DNA of 22,028 nucleotides from a virus, in IMG/VR virus record IMGVR_UViG_3300042559_000137, positions 1 through 22,028 of that record. The stretch is one strand, 5' to 3'. The notes below the pieces were generated by a model. It was not told where the DNA came from. It saw only the letters and a program-made list of their open reading frames with translations, and did not search any database. Position numbers and translations under genes: made by a program. This document shows, piece after piece, positions 15,001 through 21,964 of this stretch. The stretch's first letter is position 1. The number at the start of each line of letters is the position of its first letter.

Positions 15001-15822
15001 TTATGAATTTGCTATCAATAGAATACTATATTCACAAGACGCCGCAGTACCAGCGTTCGCGGCAATCATCGTAACATCTAAGTCTGTTTTCTCTGGCAGT
15101 TGCAGAGGAACAGCGAACGTATAATCAAAAGTTGATTGATAAAGCAAGAATGTCATGGCACGATTGAACGATCCACCATATAATCTATACTTGAAATACC
15201 CTGTTCCGTCCTGACCCTTACCAATATTAGCAGTTCCCTGCATCATATATGCAGTGTATCCAGCAGGAACAGTGTATTGTGCACCTTGCCCGATACCGTC
15301 GCCAGCAGCGATATGTCCGACTGTTGAACCATTTCTTTCGAGGTGAATCTCACCTGCGTTGCTAGTAGAACTACTATTATATCTTACAGAATTGATACGG
15401 ATAAATGAACCAGATGTCACAACAGGAGTTGTTCCATTTAACGTAATTGTTTCTGTCTGTGTCGCCCATGTGGTGGAATTTAGACCACTGATTATAAGAG
15501 AACCAGTGTCACTGGCAGAAGAACTGTAACAACTTAGTGTTCCACCTGCACCCCACCCAGACCAAGGATAAATTACAGAGTGTGACCAGAAACTTTCCTC
15601 GACTCCATTAGAAAATGCAGAATTGACACCTGTCTTAAAAATACCAGACATACCTGACACTAGACCACGAGCAATGTTCAATCCGAATGTGCTATTCTCA
15701 GAGACGGCAGCACCACCTGCTTGTGTGACAGGTAGAGGATTAGCAGTTGTTACGAGTTCACCATCGGATGTTACAAGACCGTGGGTCTCATAGAATTCGT
15801 CATTCGCTCTAATCTGTGCCAT
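15001..15822 (-). CDS. beta-rich virion structural protein (273 aa)
   Basis: 273 residues, Gly/Ser/Thr-rich with alternating strand pattern and almost no charge clusters. Segments such as TWATQTETITLNGTTPVVTSG, RINSVRYNSSS, VGHIAAGDGIGQGAQYTVPAGYTAYM and FAVPLQLPEKTDLDVTMIA have the look of phage capsid-decoration or receptor-binding jelly-roll proteins; I recall comparable wording in cyanophage virion proteins. There is no signal peptide or enzyme motif. The N-terminus MAQIRANDEFYETHGLVTSDGELV is probably an anchoring part. It follows the adenylyltransferase-like gene after one base, with an AGGA ribosome site. Exact virion position unknown. Confidence 0.7.
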   Translation of the reverse strand: MAQIRANDEFYETHGLVTSDGELVTTANPLPVTQAGGAAVSENSTFGLNIARGLVSGMSGIFKTGVNSAFSNGVEESFWSHSVIYPWSGWGAGGTLSCYSSSASDTGSLIISGLNSTTWATQTETITLNGTTPVVTSGSFIRINSVRYNSSSTSNAGEIHLERNGSTVGHIAAGDGIGQGAQYTVPAGYTAYMMQGTANIGKGQDGTGYFKYRLYGGSFNRAMTFLLYQSTFDYTFAVPLQLPEKTDLDVTMIAANAGTAASCEYSILLIANS

Positions 15823-15823
15823 C

Positions 15824-16435
15824 TTAAATTCCTAGAAACTGTTTGAATGAAAATGACTCTTGGATTCCAAGACCACGTCGAACATCTTTATACATCTCAC
15901 GTTTATGTGCAGTTGACATAGAACTTGGTGCCATTGAATGAAATGTTTTCTCATCACCAGAAGATGCCGCCTTGCGCATCTTAGTAGCAGATGCACCAGC
16001 GACACCTTCATCAGCATCAGTTCTGGTTCCACCAACTGTCTTGACTTTGATCGAATCAAAATTGAAATGACCATGGCGACCTTCGACATTATTATACTTG
16101 TGTATTAATGTGTGATATTCATGTGCTCTATCAGATCCAGCATGAACAACTAGATTCTTGACACCTTGACTGTGTAACTTAGACAAGTGATGAAGCAGAG
16201 TTGGTGCACCCTTACCCAATGCTTCGACATTCGCAGCAGGAAATGCTCTCTTAAGATGCTTGACTTTAAGATCTGGAGTCAGCGGATTCTTATTGCCATC
16301 ATGCGTTGCAGTAGTAAGGATTGTATGGTGTGCATTGTCTTGCCTTGCAGCATTAAGAACATGATTGATCATCAGCGCATGACCAGCATGAACAGGTGCA
16401 AATCTACCTATTGTCAAGTGATGAGTTTCGCTCAT
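15824..16435 (-). CDS. NMN-adenylyltransferase-like nucleotidyltransferase
   Basis: 203 residues with the signatures of the HIGH-type nucleotidyltransferase superfamily: GRFAPVHAGH (10-19) binds ATP, GSDR (100-103) and GASATKMR (147-154, equivalent to the ISST-R motif) complete the site. The family transfers AMP or CMP from a nucleotide triphosphate to a phosphate-bearing substrate; among it, the NadR/NadM nicotinamide mononucleotide adenylyltransferases are the closest by motif and size. It would thus make NAD+ or a related dinucleotide. The C-terminal SFSFKQFLGI is reminiscent of a capsid-targeting leader but is at the wrong end. Its ATG overlaps the stop of the ligase-like gene (TAATG), so the two products are made together. 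Substrate is not shown by the sequence. Confidence 0.85.
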   Translation of the reverse strand: MSETHHLTIGRFAPVHAGHALMINHVLNAARQDNAHHTILTTATHDGNKNPLTPDLKVKHLKRAFPAANVEALGKGAPTLLHHLSKLHSQGVKNLVVHAGSDRAHEYHTLIHKYNNVEGRHGHFNFDSIKVKTVGGTRTDADEGVAGASATKMRKAASSGDEKTFHSMAPSSMSTAHKREMYKDVRRGLGIQESFSFKQFLGI

Positions 16436-17550
16436 TATCCTCTGCTCGCTCTTAAGATTTCACTACGTGCACGATTCGCAGCGGAGAATCCTTCGCGGTC
16501 AACAATCTTCAGACCATTGTGGACATATCCTTCACCACCTGATGCAGCACCACCAATTGATGTGCGGAAACCACCTGCTCCAGAAGAATCGATTCCTCTA
16601 GCAAGGTGGTTAGTTGCTTGTTGTAGGTGGTGGTGGATTTCAAATGTATTATAGAATTGTTTTTGGTTCTTAGAGACATGATCAATCATGTCATCCATTA
16701 TCTTTTTCTTAGCAGTTTTTGTCTTTTCCGTCTTGACAGCATCAATCTTTTTCTGATGCCACTTGGCAAGATAACCTTTATACCCCTGTGCCGAGGGTGT
16801 CTCGTTAGAAGTAAGAGTCGAATTGATATACTGTCTAAGAGTTTGCTCGTGTCCAACATGATGATCATGACTATGCGATGCCATCATTTGTTCTGCCTTT
16901 TTCAGATGTTCATCTGCTTTAGACTTATATTCTTTCGGGATTTTGTTTTCGTCATTAGAAACAAGGTGCTGAACAAGATGAACATCAGGATGATTGTTAA
17001 ATCCTGCTAGACTTGCCAGCGGTTTGGCACCAGAGGAAGTTAGTTTGCTATGAATTACAGCACTTACTTTAGATTTGGCAAGTGCTTTACCCTCAGGACT
17101 ATCAGCGTCTGTGTCATATTTAATTGTGTTTGGTGTGTGAGAGATGACGCCGTTCTCATGCTCTCTAGATTCTCGATCTGACATGTATCCGCCCTGATAC
17201 TCGCCTGGAGTATGCGGAATAACTTTAGGAAGATGTTGTAATAGTAATCCCAGAGGTTTAGCGAGGTATGGTTTGTGACCATGCTGCTTTTCAATATCAT
17301 CTTGGGAGAAATTGTAGGAAGAACCTGTTCCCTTATACTTAACACCGACTTTACCGTCTGCTCTTCGAATAACATTGAATGACATTTTGTCATCAATCTT
17401 ACGAGTCATGCTTGGTGCTTTACTCGAAGAAACTTGCTTCAGAGTTCTTAGTGCATGTTTTGCTGCTTGTGGACCATCGAATAATCTATCGGATGGATGC
17501 TCAATGTGAAGAATTGCTGCTTCGGAAAGAAATGATATGAAACTTTGCAT
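16435..17550 (-). CDS. phage protein with capsid-targeting-like leader and ligase-like motifs (371 aa)
   Basis: 371 residues. The start MQSFISFLSEA resembles T4 capsid-targeting leaders, with a Leu-x-Glu/Ala site after Glu10. After it I see a motif order like covalent nucleotidyltransferases (DNA/RNA ligases): Lys51 in TRKIDDKMSF (motif I, K-x-D), GEYQGGYM at 116-123 (motif III place), SHTPNTIKYD, and, after a long Lys/His-rich insertion (about 200-315), EGYVHNGLKIVDREGF at 340-355 (motif IV Glu-Gly and motif V Lys348). It resembles an uncharacterised family that I recall in T4-like phages, where motif I reads KWDGAPA. Here the Gly of K-x-D-G is Asp, so activity is uncertain. TATAAATA stands 26 bases upstream and GGGA serves as ribosome site. 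The gene is coupled to the adenylyltransferase-like gene. Gene is firm, function tentative. Confidence 0.7.
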   Translation of the reverse strand: MQSFISFLSEAAILHIEHPSDRLFDGPQAAKHALRTLKQVSSSKAPSMTRKIDDKMSFNVIRRADGKVGVKYKGTGSSYNFSQDDIEKQHGHKPYLAKPLGLLLQHLPKVIPHTPGEYQGGYMSDRESREHENGVISHTPNTIKYDTDADSPEGKALAKSKVSAVIHSKLTSSGAKPLASLAGFNNHPDVHLVQHLVSNDENKIPKEYKSKADEHLKKAEQMMASHSHDHHVGHEQTLRQYINSTLTSNETPSAQGYKGYLAKWHQKKIDAVKTEKTKTAKKKIMDDMIDHVSKNQKQFYNTFEIHHHLQQATNHLARGIDSSGAGGFRTSIGGAASGGEGYVHNGLKIVDREGFSAANRARSEILRASRG

Positions 17551-17568
17551 AGGGTTCCCAATATAATG

Positions 17569-18312
17569 TTACCCCCTATTTATAACAATTTCTTCCCATG
17601 GAAAATTCAACTTGGTGTCTGTGTGCACAATAGATTCCCTTTCAAACCGTGGAGTATATATTAACATATTCTCATCATCGTAAACTGGTATCGTAATAGT
17701 GTCATCAACTTGTGCTTTTCTACCGCCACGACGACAGGTTAAAATCAACCAATCTAAATTATGTTTTTGATATTTACGCCCAAGATGAGATAAAAGTTCA
17801 CGATCTCCATAATGAAAAGGCACGAAGGATTCATCATATCCACCAGAATCTAAGAATAGTTTTCTCGGTATTAGAAATTGATTTAATGCCATATACGTGT
17901 CTCCTCGACCATGAAACTTGGCATTAAGTTCATACCAAGAATCAAGATCGAGGGTTTCGGTCTGTAATCTTTTAAGATCAGATGGTTGTAGTGTGTAGTC
18001 TATGTCCAGAAACAATAACCAGTTAGATTGTGCTAGTCTTGCGCCAAGATTGCGACAACCATGACTGTTAAATCCAATATCTTCAGTAACTTTATACAAT
18101 GAAAAATTAATATTATCATTTAATGTATGTTCTCTAAGAACATTTTCTGCAGGTTCTATTTGAGAACCGTCATCAAATAATATAATATTTACTGGAGTAT
18201 TAAAGTAATTCCATCTCTCTATTTGTGTTTCGAGGTGGAGTCTTTCATTGTAATACGTTTGAATTATTGTTATATTATTCCGCAACAATTCCCGCCATCT
18301 CCTCGGAGGCAT
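17569..18312 (-). CDS. family 2 (GT-A) glycosyltransferase
   Basis: 247 residues with a GT-A fold pattern: ITIIQTYYNE near the start (14-23), NIILFDDGS (42-50) for nucleotide-sugar binding, GCRNLGARLAQSNWLLFLDID with the metal-binding DxD at 103-105, and the acceptor-side GGYDESF (157-163) and YGDREL (168-173). It transfers a sugar from a nucleotide sugar; targets could be phage DNA bases, virion protein or host surface glycan, which the sequence does not tell. The ATG at 18312 overlaps the upstream gene by 38 bases and lacks a ribosome site; a TTG at 18288 or 18285, preceded by AGGAG, would remove only 8-9 residues and may be the true start. No membrane segments, so it is cytoplasmic. Confidence 0.85.
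   Translation of the reverse strand: MPPRRWRELLRNNITIIQTYYNERLHLETQIERWNYFNTPVNIILFDDGSQIEPAENVLREHTLNDNINFSLYKVTEDIGFNSHGCRNLGARLAQSNWLLFLDIDYTLQPSDLKRLQTETLDLDSWYELNAKFHGRGDTYMALNQFLIPRKLFLDSGGYDESFVPFHYGDRELLSHLGRKYQKHNLDWLILTCRRGGRKAQVDDTITIPVYDDENMLIYTPRFERESIVHTDTKLNFPWEEIVINRG
17577..17584 (-). promoter_or_regulatory. T4-like late promoter (TATAAATA)
   Basis: Perfect minus-strand TATAAATA, overlapping the end of the glycosyltransferase gene and 26 bases before the ATG of the ligase-like gene. It separates the accessory genes from a late operon of ligase-like protein, adenylyltransferase and virion protein. Confidence 0.75.
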
Positions 18313-18646
18313 CTACAACAGTCAAGTCAGTCGCAGGAAAGTCAACCGATTCGGTCAAGTGATACTGCATGTATTCATTATGAGTCATTGTTTCCTCAAC
18401 ATACAGTTGCCAACCAGAAAGAGTTTCATGAAGTTGTGGATAGTGATTCTCGATAAGATGTCTCTTAGAATCCATAACCTTGCCAATCTCAGGTAGTGTC
18501 GGTTCATAATCAAACCTAGCAATAATGTATTCTTTACCACCAGATGCTCTCCACAGAGGCATATCTTCTGTTCCTGCATTAGTCCACACCAACGTGGTTG
18601 CAACCAACTTCAATTTCAATTCTTGTGTTTCAGTTTCTTCAGTCAT
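18275..18646 (-). CDS. small protein of unknown function (123 aa)
   Basis: 123 residues, acidic, starting MTEETETQELKLKLVATTLV and containing DMPLWRASGGKEYIIARFDYE and GKVMDSKRHLIENHYPQLHETLSGWQ. No domain recognised, no signal peptide or membrane segment. It is the first protein gene after the tRNA, with an AAGGA ribosome site 6 bases from its ATG, and its 3' end overlaps the glycosyltransferase gene. It may be read from the sigma70-like promoter ahead of the tRNA. Confidence 0.7.
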   Translation of the reverse strand: MTEETETQELKLKLVATTLVWTNAGTEDMPLWRASGGKEYIIARFDYEPTLPEIGKVMDSKRHLIENHYPQLHETLSGWQLYVEETMTHNEYMQYHLTESVDFPATDLTVVDASEEMAGIVAE

Positions 18647-18667
18647 AATCTATCCTTGTTTTAAAAA

Positions 18668-18744
18668 TGGTGATGCCAGTAGGATTCGAACCTACGACCT
18701 AGAGCTTAGAAGGCTCTTGCTCTATCCAGCTGAGCTATGGCACC
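18668..18744 (-). tRNA. tRNA-Arg (anticodon UCU)
   Basis: 77-nt cloverleaf with a 7-bp acceptor stem (GGTGCCA / TGGCATC, one G-U pair), D-arm with AGCTCAGCTGGATAGAGC, anticodon arm AGAGC-CTTCTAA-GCTCT giving anticodon TCT, T-arm with GGTTCGAATCC, discriminator A and an encoded CCA. It reads AGA and AGG codons, often rare in bacterial hosts and useful to AT-rich phages. A sigma70-like promoter lies just upstream. Confidence 0.96.
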
Positions 18745-18756
18745 AATTACTATTCA

Positions 18757-18785
18757 ACTATACTATACTTATTACGAGAAGTCAA
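18757..18785 (-). promoter_or_regulatory. sigma70-like promoter for tRNA-Arg
   Basis: On the minus strand TTGACT (18785-18780) and TATAGT (18762-18757) are separated by exactly 17 bases; each hexamer has five of six consensus bases. The -10 box ends 12 bases before the tRNA 5' end. The -35 box overlaps the TGA stop of the dioxygenase gene. It is probably a host-read early promoter for the tRNA and possibly the genes after it. Confidence 0.7.
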
Positions 18786-19372
18786 GTCTTTTCTCGAAAT
18801 CTATCTCGTTCAGGGTAAACAAACCATCCTGTTGCAATATATTTTTTCCCGACTAGATCTGGATTTGCTCGATGAACATGAGTGTATGCAGCGGGCCAAA
18901 TAACCAGTGTTCCAGCAGTAGGCGTGAATGCTAAATCCTGATATTTAAATTCGGTTTTCCCGCCTTCTTCAACATCATTCAAGTATAACATCCAAACTGC
19001 AAATCTTATTGCAGATTCTCTTCCCGAACCTTGTTCATGATGCCATCGATGAAATCCTCCGCCCGTCTCAGAGCGCTGGAATTTCCATCCTGGCGACAAA
19101 ACCTCATACACTGATTTTCCAGTCGATGGATATTTGGTATTATACTTGCGCCATGCACGTGCCAACGCTTCCATTATCTTATCTTCTGATGGTTTCAATG
19201 AACCATAACAACTGGTAAATATATTCCAGTCTGTCCTAGACGCATCATCAGACAACACACAACTATTCCCAGGATCTGGGCGTGAAATAATATCATCGAC
19301 TCTATCACATGCCTCGGCGCATTCCTCGGCAGTCAATACGTTCGGATATAGTTCTATAAAATTAGAAGTCAA
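18782..19372 (-). CDS. 2-oxoglutarate/Fe(II)-dependent dioxygenase, prolyl-hydroxylase-like
   Basis: 196 residues from a TTG at 19372. Iron ligands are visible as His-x-Glu (H111, E113, in FHRWHHEQG) and a distal His167 in HVHRA, with Lys177 ten residues on (GKKYIATGWF) to bind 2-oxoglutarate; TLVIWPA precedes the distal His as in prolyl-4-hydroxylase-type enzymes. Such proteins are common in T4-like cyanophages and hydroxylate protein or nucleic-acid targets, mostly unknown. Glu in place of the usual Asp in the iron triad is allowed in the family but unusual. An in-frame ATG at 19432 would overlap the helicase gene by 71 bases; I favour the TTG, which overlaps the helicase stop by 11 bases and has GGGAG about 10 bases upstream. 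The stop overlaps the tRNA promoter. Confidence 0.85.
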   Translation of the reverse strand: MTSNFIELYPNVLTAEECAEACDRVDDIISRPDPGNSCVLSDDASRTDWNIFTSCYGSLKPSEDKIMEALARAWRKYNTKYPSTGKSVYEVLSPGWKFQRSETGGGFHRWHHEQGSGRESAIRFAVWMLYLNDVEEGGKTEFKYQDLAFTPTAGTLVIWPAAYTHVHRANPDLVGKKYIATGWFVYPERDRFREKT

Positions 19373-20750
19373 ATTTAGACAACTCCCTCGTACGAGATCC
19401 AGATGGAGTCCGCTCAAAAACAGGAACAGCATCTTGTCCTGAATCGGTGATACCTTGTTGAGCAGACAACTCTAGATCGAACAGTTTCATTTTCCCACGG
19501 TCAATACCAACCATGAACCTTTTATTTATAGCAGGGTCATTATACCGATTCTTCAACTGCTTGACCATAAGTTGCCCCATGTTCTCAAGTTCTTCCGTCG
19601 AGATTAGAGCAAACATCAAGTCAGCAGTTGCTGGTAATCCGAATGACTCCGAAGTGTCAGTCAAGTCAACATCACTGTTTGCATATCCACCACGAGTAGT
19701 TTGAGTGGCAGATACAACAGGAAGGTCAAACTCAACTGCGAACCCACGAAGTTCTTCAGCGATTGCCTTCACATATGTATAAGAGTTTACACCAGCACCT
19801 GCTTTAAAACGACTGGATGCACAGATGTTAAGATAATCTACGAAGATAATATCAGGAGCAAAGTTGCGCTTCAGTTGCAGTTCGTTTAGTAGTGCTTTGA
19901 AGTGACCGACATGCGCACTGGCAGTTGGATACTCCTTGATGATCAACTTACCTTCAGTCTTTTTCTTAATCTTATCGATACGATTATCGAACATGGACTT
20001 GGACAGATCTTTAAGATCCTGGATATTAACGTTCATCAAGTTGGCATCGATGCGTTCAGCGATGCGTTCTTCTGCCATTTCCATGGTGATATACAGAACA
20101 TTCTTACCTTGCCCCAGCGCACCTGCTGCCATGTGACACATGAACAGCGACTTACCAACGCCAGTGCCAGCAAGCGCAATGTTTAGCGTCTTATTTGGCA
20201 GACCACCATTAGTAATCTTGTTGAACATGTCAAGATCGAACGGCAACTTGTTCTCAACACGATGGTAGAAGTCATAACGTGATTCCGAGTTGTCAAGATA
20301 ATCATGCCCAACGTTATTGTCGAAACAAACACTCAACGCATCCTGTAGAATAGAAGGAATACCATCTTGAGTGTGTTGCTTATCATCACCATCGATAATC
20401 TGAATCGACTGCATGATTGCATTGTAAACTGCCTTGTCCTTACAGAACTTCTCAGTTTCTTCGAGCAACCACTTGGCATTCACATCAAGAGAATCATCTA
20501 GATGTGTCAGTTTTTCATTGATATTTTTAAAATCATTTTCGTTTATGCTACGGTCATTCTGCACCGCAATTTCAATTGCTTCAACTGACGGAAGCGAATT
20601 ATACTTCTCGATAAAATCTTTTGCGTAATTGAAAATCTTACGCTCGGAAGAATCATGGAAATATTCTGGTGTTATGAATGGTATAACTTTACGAGCATAG
20701 TCTTCATCAGAAAACAACTTACTCAGTATAATCGTCTCGATCTTCTGCAA
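19362..20750 (-). CDS. 41: replicative DNA helicase, T4 gp41-type (DnaB superfamily)
   Basis: 462 residues, the size of T4 gp41. An N-terminal helical domain (ETIILSKLFSDEDYARKVIPF, TPEYFHDSSERKIF) is followed by the RecA-like hexameric helicase core: Walker A AGTGVGKS (194-201), catalytic Glu224 in YITMEMAEER, Walker B DIIFVDYLNI with Asp305, and the sensor SATQTTRGGY with Gln350. It unwinds DNA 5' to 3' on the lagging strand and works with the primase at 3444-4478. The start codon is TTG at 20750: AGAGGA lies 8 bases before it, and the protein then begins in register with gp41 relatives. It overlaps the zinc-knuckle gene by 32 bases. Confidence 0.94.
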   Translation of the reverse strand: MQKIETIILSKLFSDEDYARKVIPFITPEYFHDSSERKIFNYAKDFIEKYNSLPSVEAIEIAVQNDRSINENDFKNINEKLTHLDDSLDVNAKWLLEETEKFCKDKAVYNAIMQSIQIIDGDDKQHTQDGIPSILQDALSVCFDNNVGHDYLDNSESRYDFYHRVENKLPFDLDMFNKITNGGLPNKTLNIALAGTGVGKSLFMCHMAAGALGQGKNVLYITMEMAEERIAERIDANLMNVNIQDLKDLSKSMFDNRIDKIKKKTEGKLIIKEYPTASAHVGHFKALLNELQLKRNFAPDIIFVDYLNICASSRFKAGAGVNSYTYVKAIAEELRGFAVEFDLPVVSATQTTRGGYANSDVDLTDTSESFGLPATADLMFALISTEELENMGQLMVKQLKNRYNDPAINKRFMVGIDRGKMKLFDLELSAQQGITDSGQDAVPVFERTPSGSRTRELSKFDF

Positions 20751-20949
20751 TTTTTAAATCCTCTATCTCATCATATTCATGTGCAATTTTAATGCAACAT
20801 GGTTCACAAACAAAGACCTCGTACTCGAGACCATCATCAATACCGTGAAGGCAAATAGCAGGGTCATTCTTTTTCAGAACGACCCCACATTGATCACATA
20901 TCTTGATTGTCGTATTCTTCTGAAATATCTTCATCAGAAATGTCCACAT
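20719..20949 (-). CDS. small Cys-rich (zinc-knuckle-like) protein (76 aa)
   Basis: 76 residues from the ATG at 20949, selected because an ideal GGAGG lies six bases before it; a GTG two codons upstream has no such site. Two Cys pairs, Cys18-x2-Cys21 (ICDQCG) and Cys48-x2-Cys51 (VCEPCC), probably bind one zinc ion; Cys33 and His35 (ICLHG) might add a ligand. The C-terminus is acidic. It overlaps the uvsX end by 56 bases and the helicase start by 32. In T4 a small gene (40) also lies between uvsX and 41, but I see no similarity to gp40. Being inside the recombination/replication row, it may bind nucleic acid or a replication protein. Confidence 0.75.
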   Translation of the reverse strand: MWTFLMKIFQKNTTIKICDQCGVVLKKNDPAICLHGIDDGLEYEVFVCEPCCIKIAHEYDEIEDLKIAEDRDDYTE

Positions 20950-21964
20950 TATCACCCTCCATCATTTGTCCATTACCCATGCGATAACGATTCTCAATCC
21001 ATTCGCCGAACGTCGGATCGGTAAGAATCGGCATCCAGAACTCTTTGTTGTAGGTGTCATTGAGACGATACTTCTTTTCTTCACCAACACGCTGGTACCA
21101 ACCATTGCTTGGTTTTACGACGTGACCAGATGCCAACGAAATATCCAACAGACCAGACCATTTACTGATACCACCCTCAAAGGTAACTTCAATAGGGATC
21201 TTTGACTTCTCGCGAACATAACGAGACTTCTCGACGTTAATGATAAAGTTGTAACCAACTACCTCAGTGCCAGACTTCTCTTGCTGGCGACCGATAATGA
21301 AGATATTATCAGCAGAGTAATAGATACCAGTACCACCAGACACGATTGCCTTCGGGAACATACCGATTTCCATGTAAGTATGATTGACCACGACCATAGG
21401 AATATCCTTAATGGTAAGGTGTGGGGTGATCATACGGAACAGTGACTTCATCTGCTTGGCGCGAGTCATGTCAGCAACTGACTTACCATCAAGCGCATCG
21501 TCGACTTCCTTCTTCGATGCCAAGTTACCAACAGAGTCAACAACAATCATAACGTTATCGCCACGCTCAAACTGATTAATTTGCTGCATGACATCATGCT
21601 TCAACTGTTCAATGTCAGTGATTGGTGTATGAATTACCATGTCAGTATTGATACCGAAATTCTCAAAGTATGACTGCGGTGCACCAAACTCCGAATCATA
21701 GAACAGAATGACACCGTCGGGATACTTGGTCTGGAAACTCTTAACCAGCATCATAGCAAACGCTGTCTTGAAATGCTTTGATGGACCAGCAAAGACAGTC
21801 AATCCTGGAGTCAATCCTCCATCAAGTTTACCTGACAGGGCAACGTTCAAAGCAGGAACTGATGTTTGAATCAGATCCTTAGTGCTAAACAACTTACTCT
21901 TAGAGAGAACATTAGTCTCCTTAATGGTACTGTTCTTTTTAATTTTATCGATTAGTGCATTCAT
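20894..21964 (-). CDS. uvsX: UvsX, RecA-like recombinase
   Basis: 356 residues from the ATG at 21964, chosen because AGAGGA stands 9 bases ahead and because it overlaps the upstream stop (ATGA). The Walker A is of the UvsX type, GPSKHFKT at residues 60-67, unlike the GPESSGKT of bacterial RecA; Walker B is NVMIVVDSVGNL with Asp143; VVNHTYMEIG and VSGGTGIYYSAD form the DNA-loop region. It polymerises on single-stranded DNA and drives strand exchange for recombination-dependent replication and repair. The C-terminus is acidic (EGDNVDISDEDISEEYD), as in many RecA-like proteins. The order 43-uvsX-41 is that of T4-like cores. An earlier in-frame Met 14 codons upstream is less likely. Confidence 0.95.
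   Translation of the reverse strand: MNALIDKIKKNSTIKETNVLSKSKLFSTKDLIQTSVPALNVALSGKLDGGLTPGLTVFAGPSKHFKTAFAMMLVKSFQTKYPDGVILFYDSEFGAPQSYFENFGINTDMVIHTPITDIEQLKHDVMQQINQFERGDNVMIVVDSVGNLASKKEVDDALDGKSVADMTRAKQMKSLFRMITPHLTIKDIPMVVVNHTYMEIGMFPKAIVSGGTGIYYSADNIFIIGRQQEKSGTEVVGYNFIINVEKSRYVREKSKIPIEVTFEGGISKWSGLLDISLASGHVVKPSNGWYQRVGEEKKYRLNDTYNKEFWMPILTDPTFGEWIENRYRMGNGQMMEGDNVDISDEDISEEYDNQDM

Noticed and set aside
16187-16654. 155-residue plus-strand reading frame
   Set aside because: It lies opposite two well-supported coupled genes, has no recognisable domain and no ribosome site that I trust.
18525-18818. 97-residue plus-strand reading frame over the tRNA
   Set aside because: It is the antisense of the tRNA and flanking genes; its middle is the usual false peptide obtained by translating a tRNA gene backwards.
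19523-19530. TATAAATA on the minus strand inside the helicase gene
   Set aside because: The box is perfect, but it lies within conserved helicase codons (Ala-Ile-Asn-Lys) and 150 bases before the favoured dioxygenase start, unlike the 23-29 base spacing of the others. It could still be an internal late promoter for the dioxygenase.
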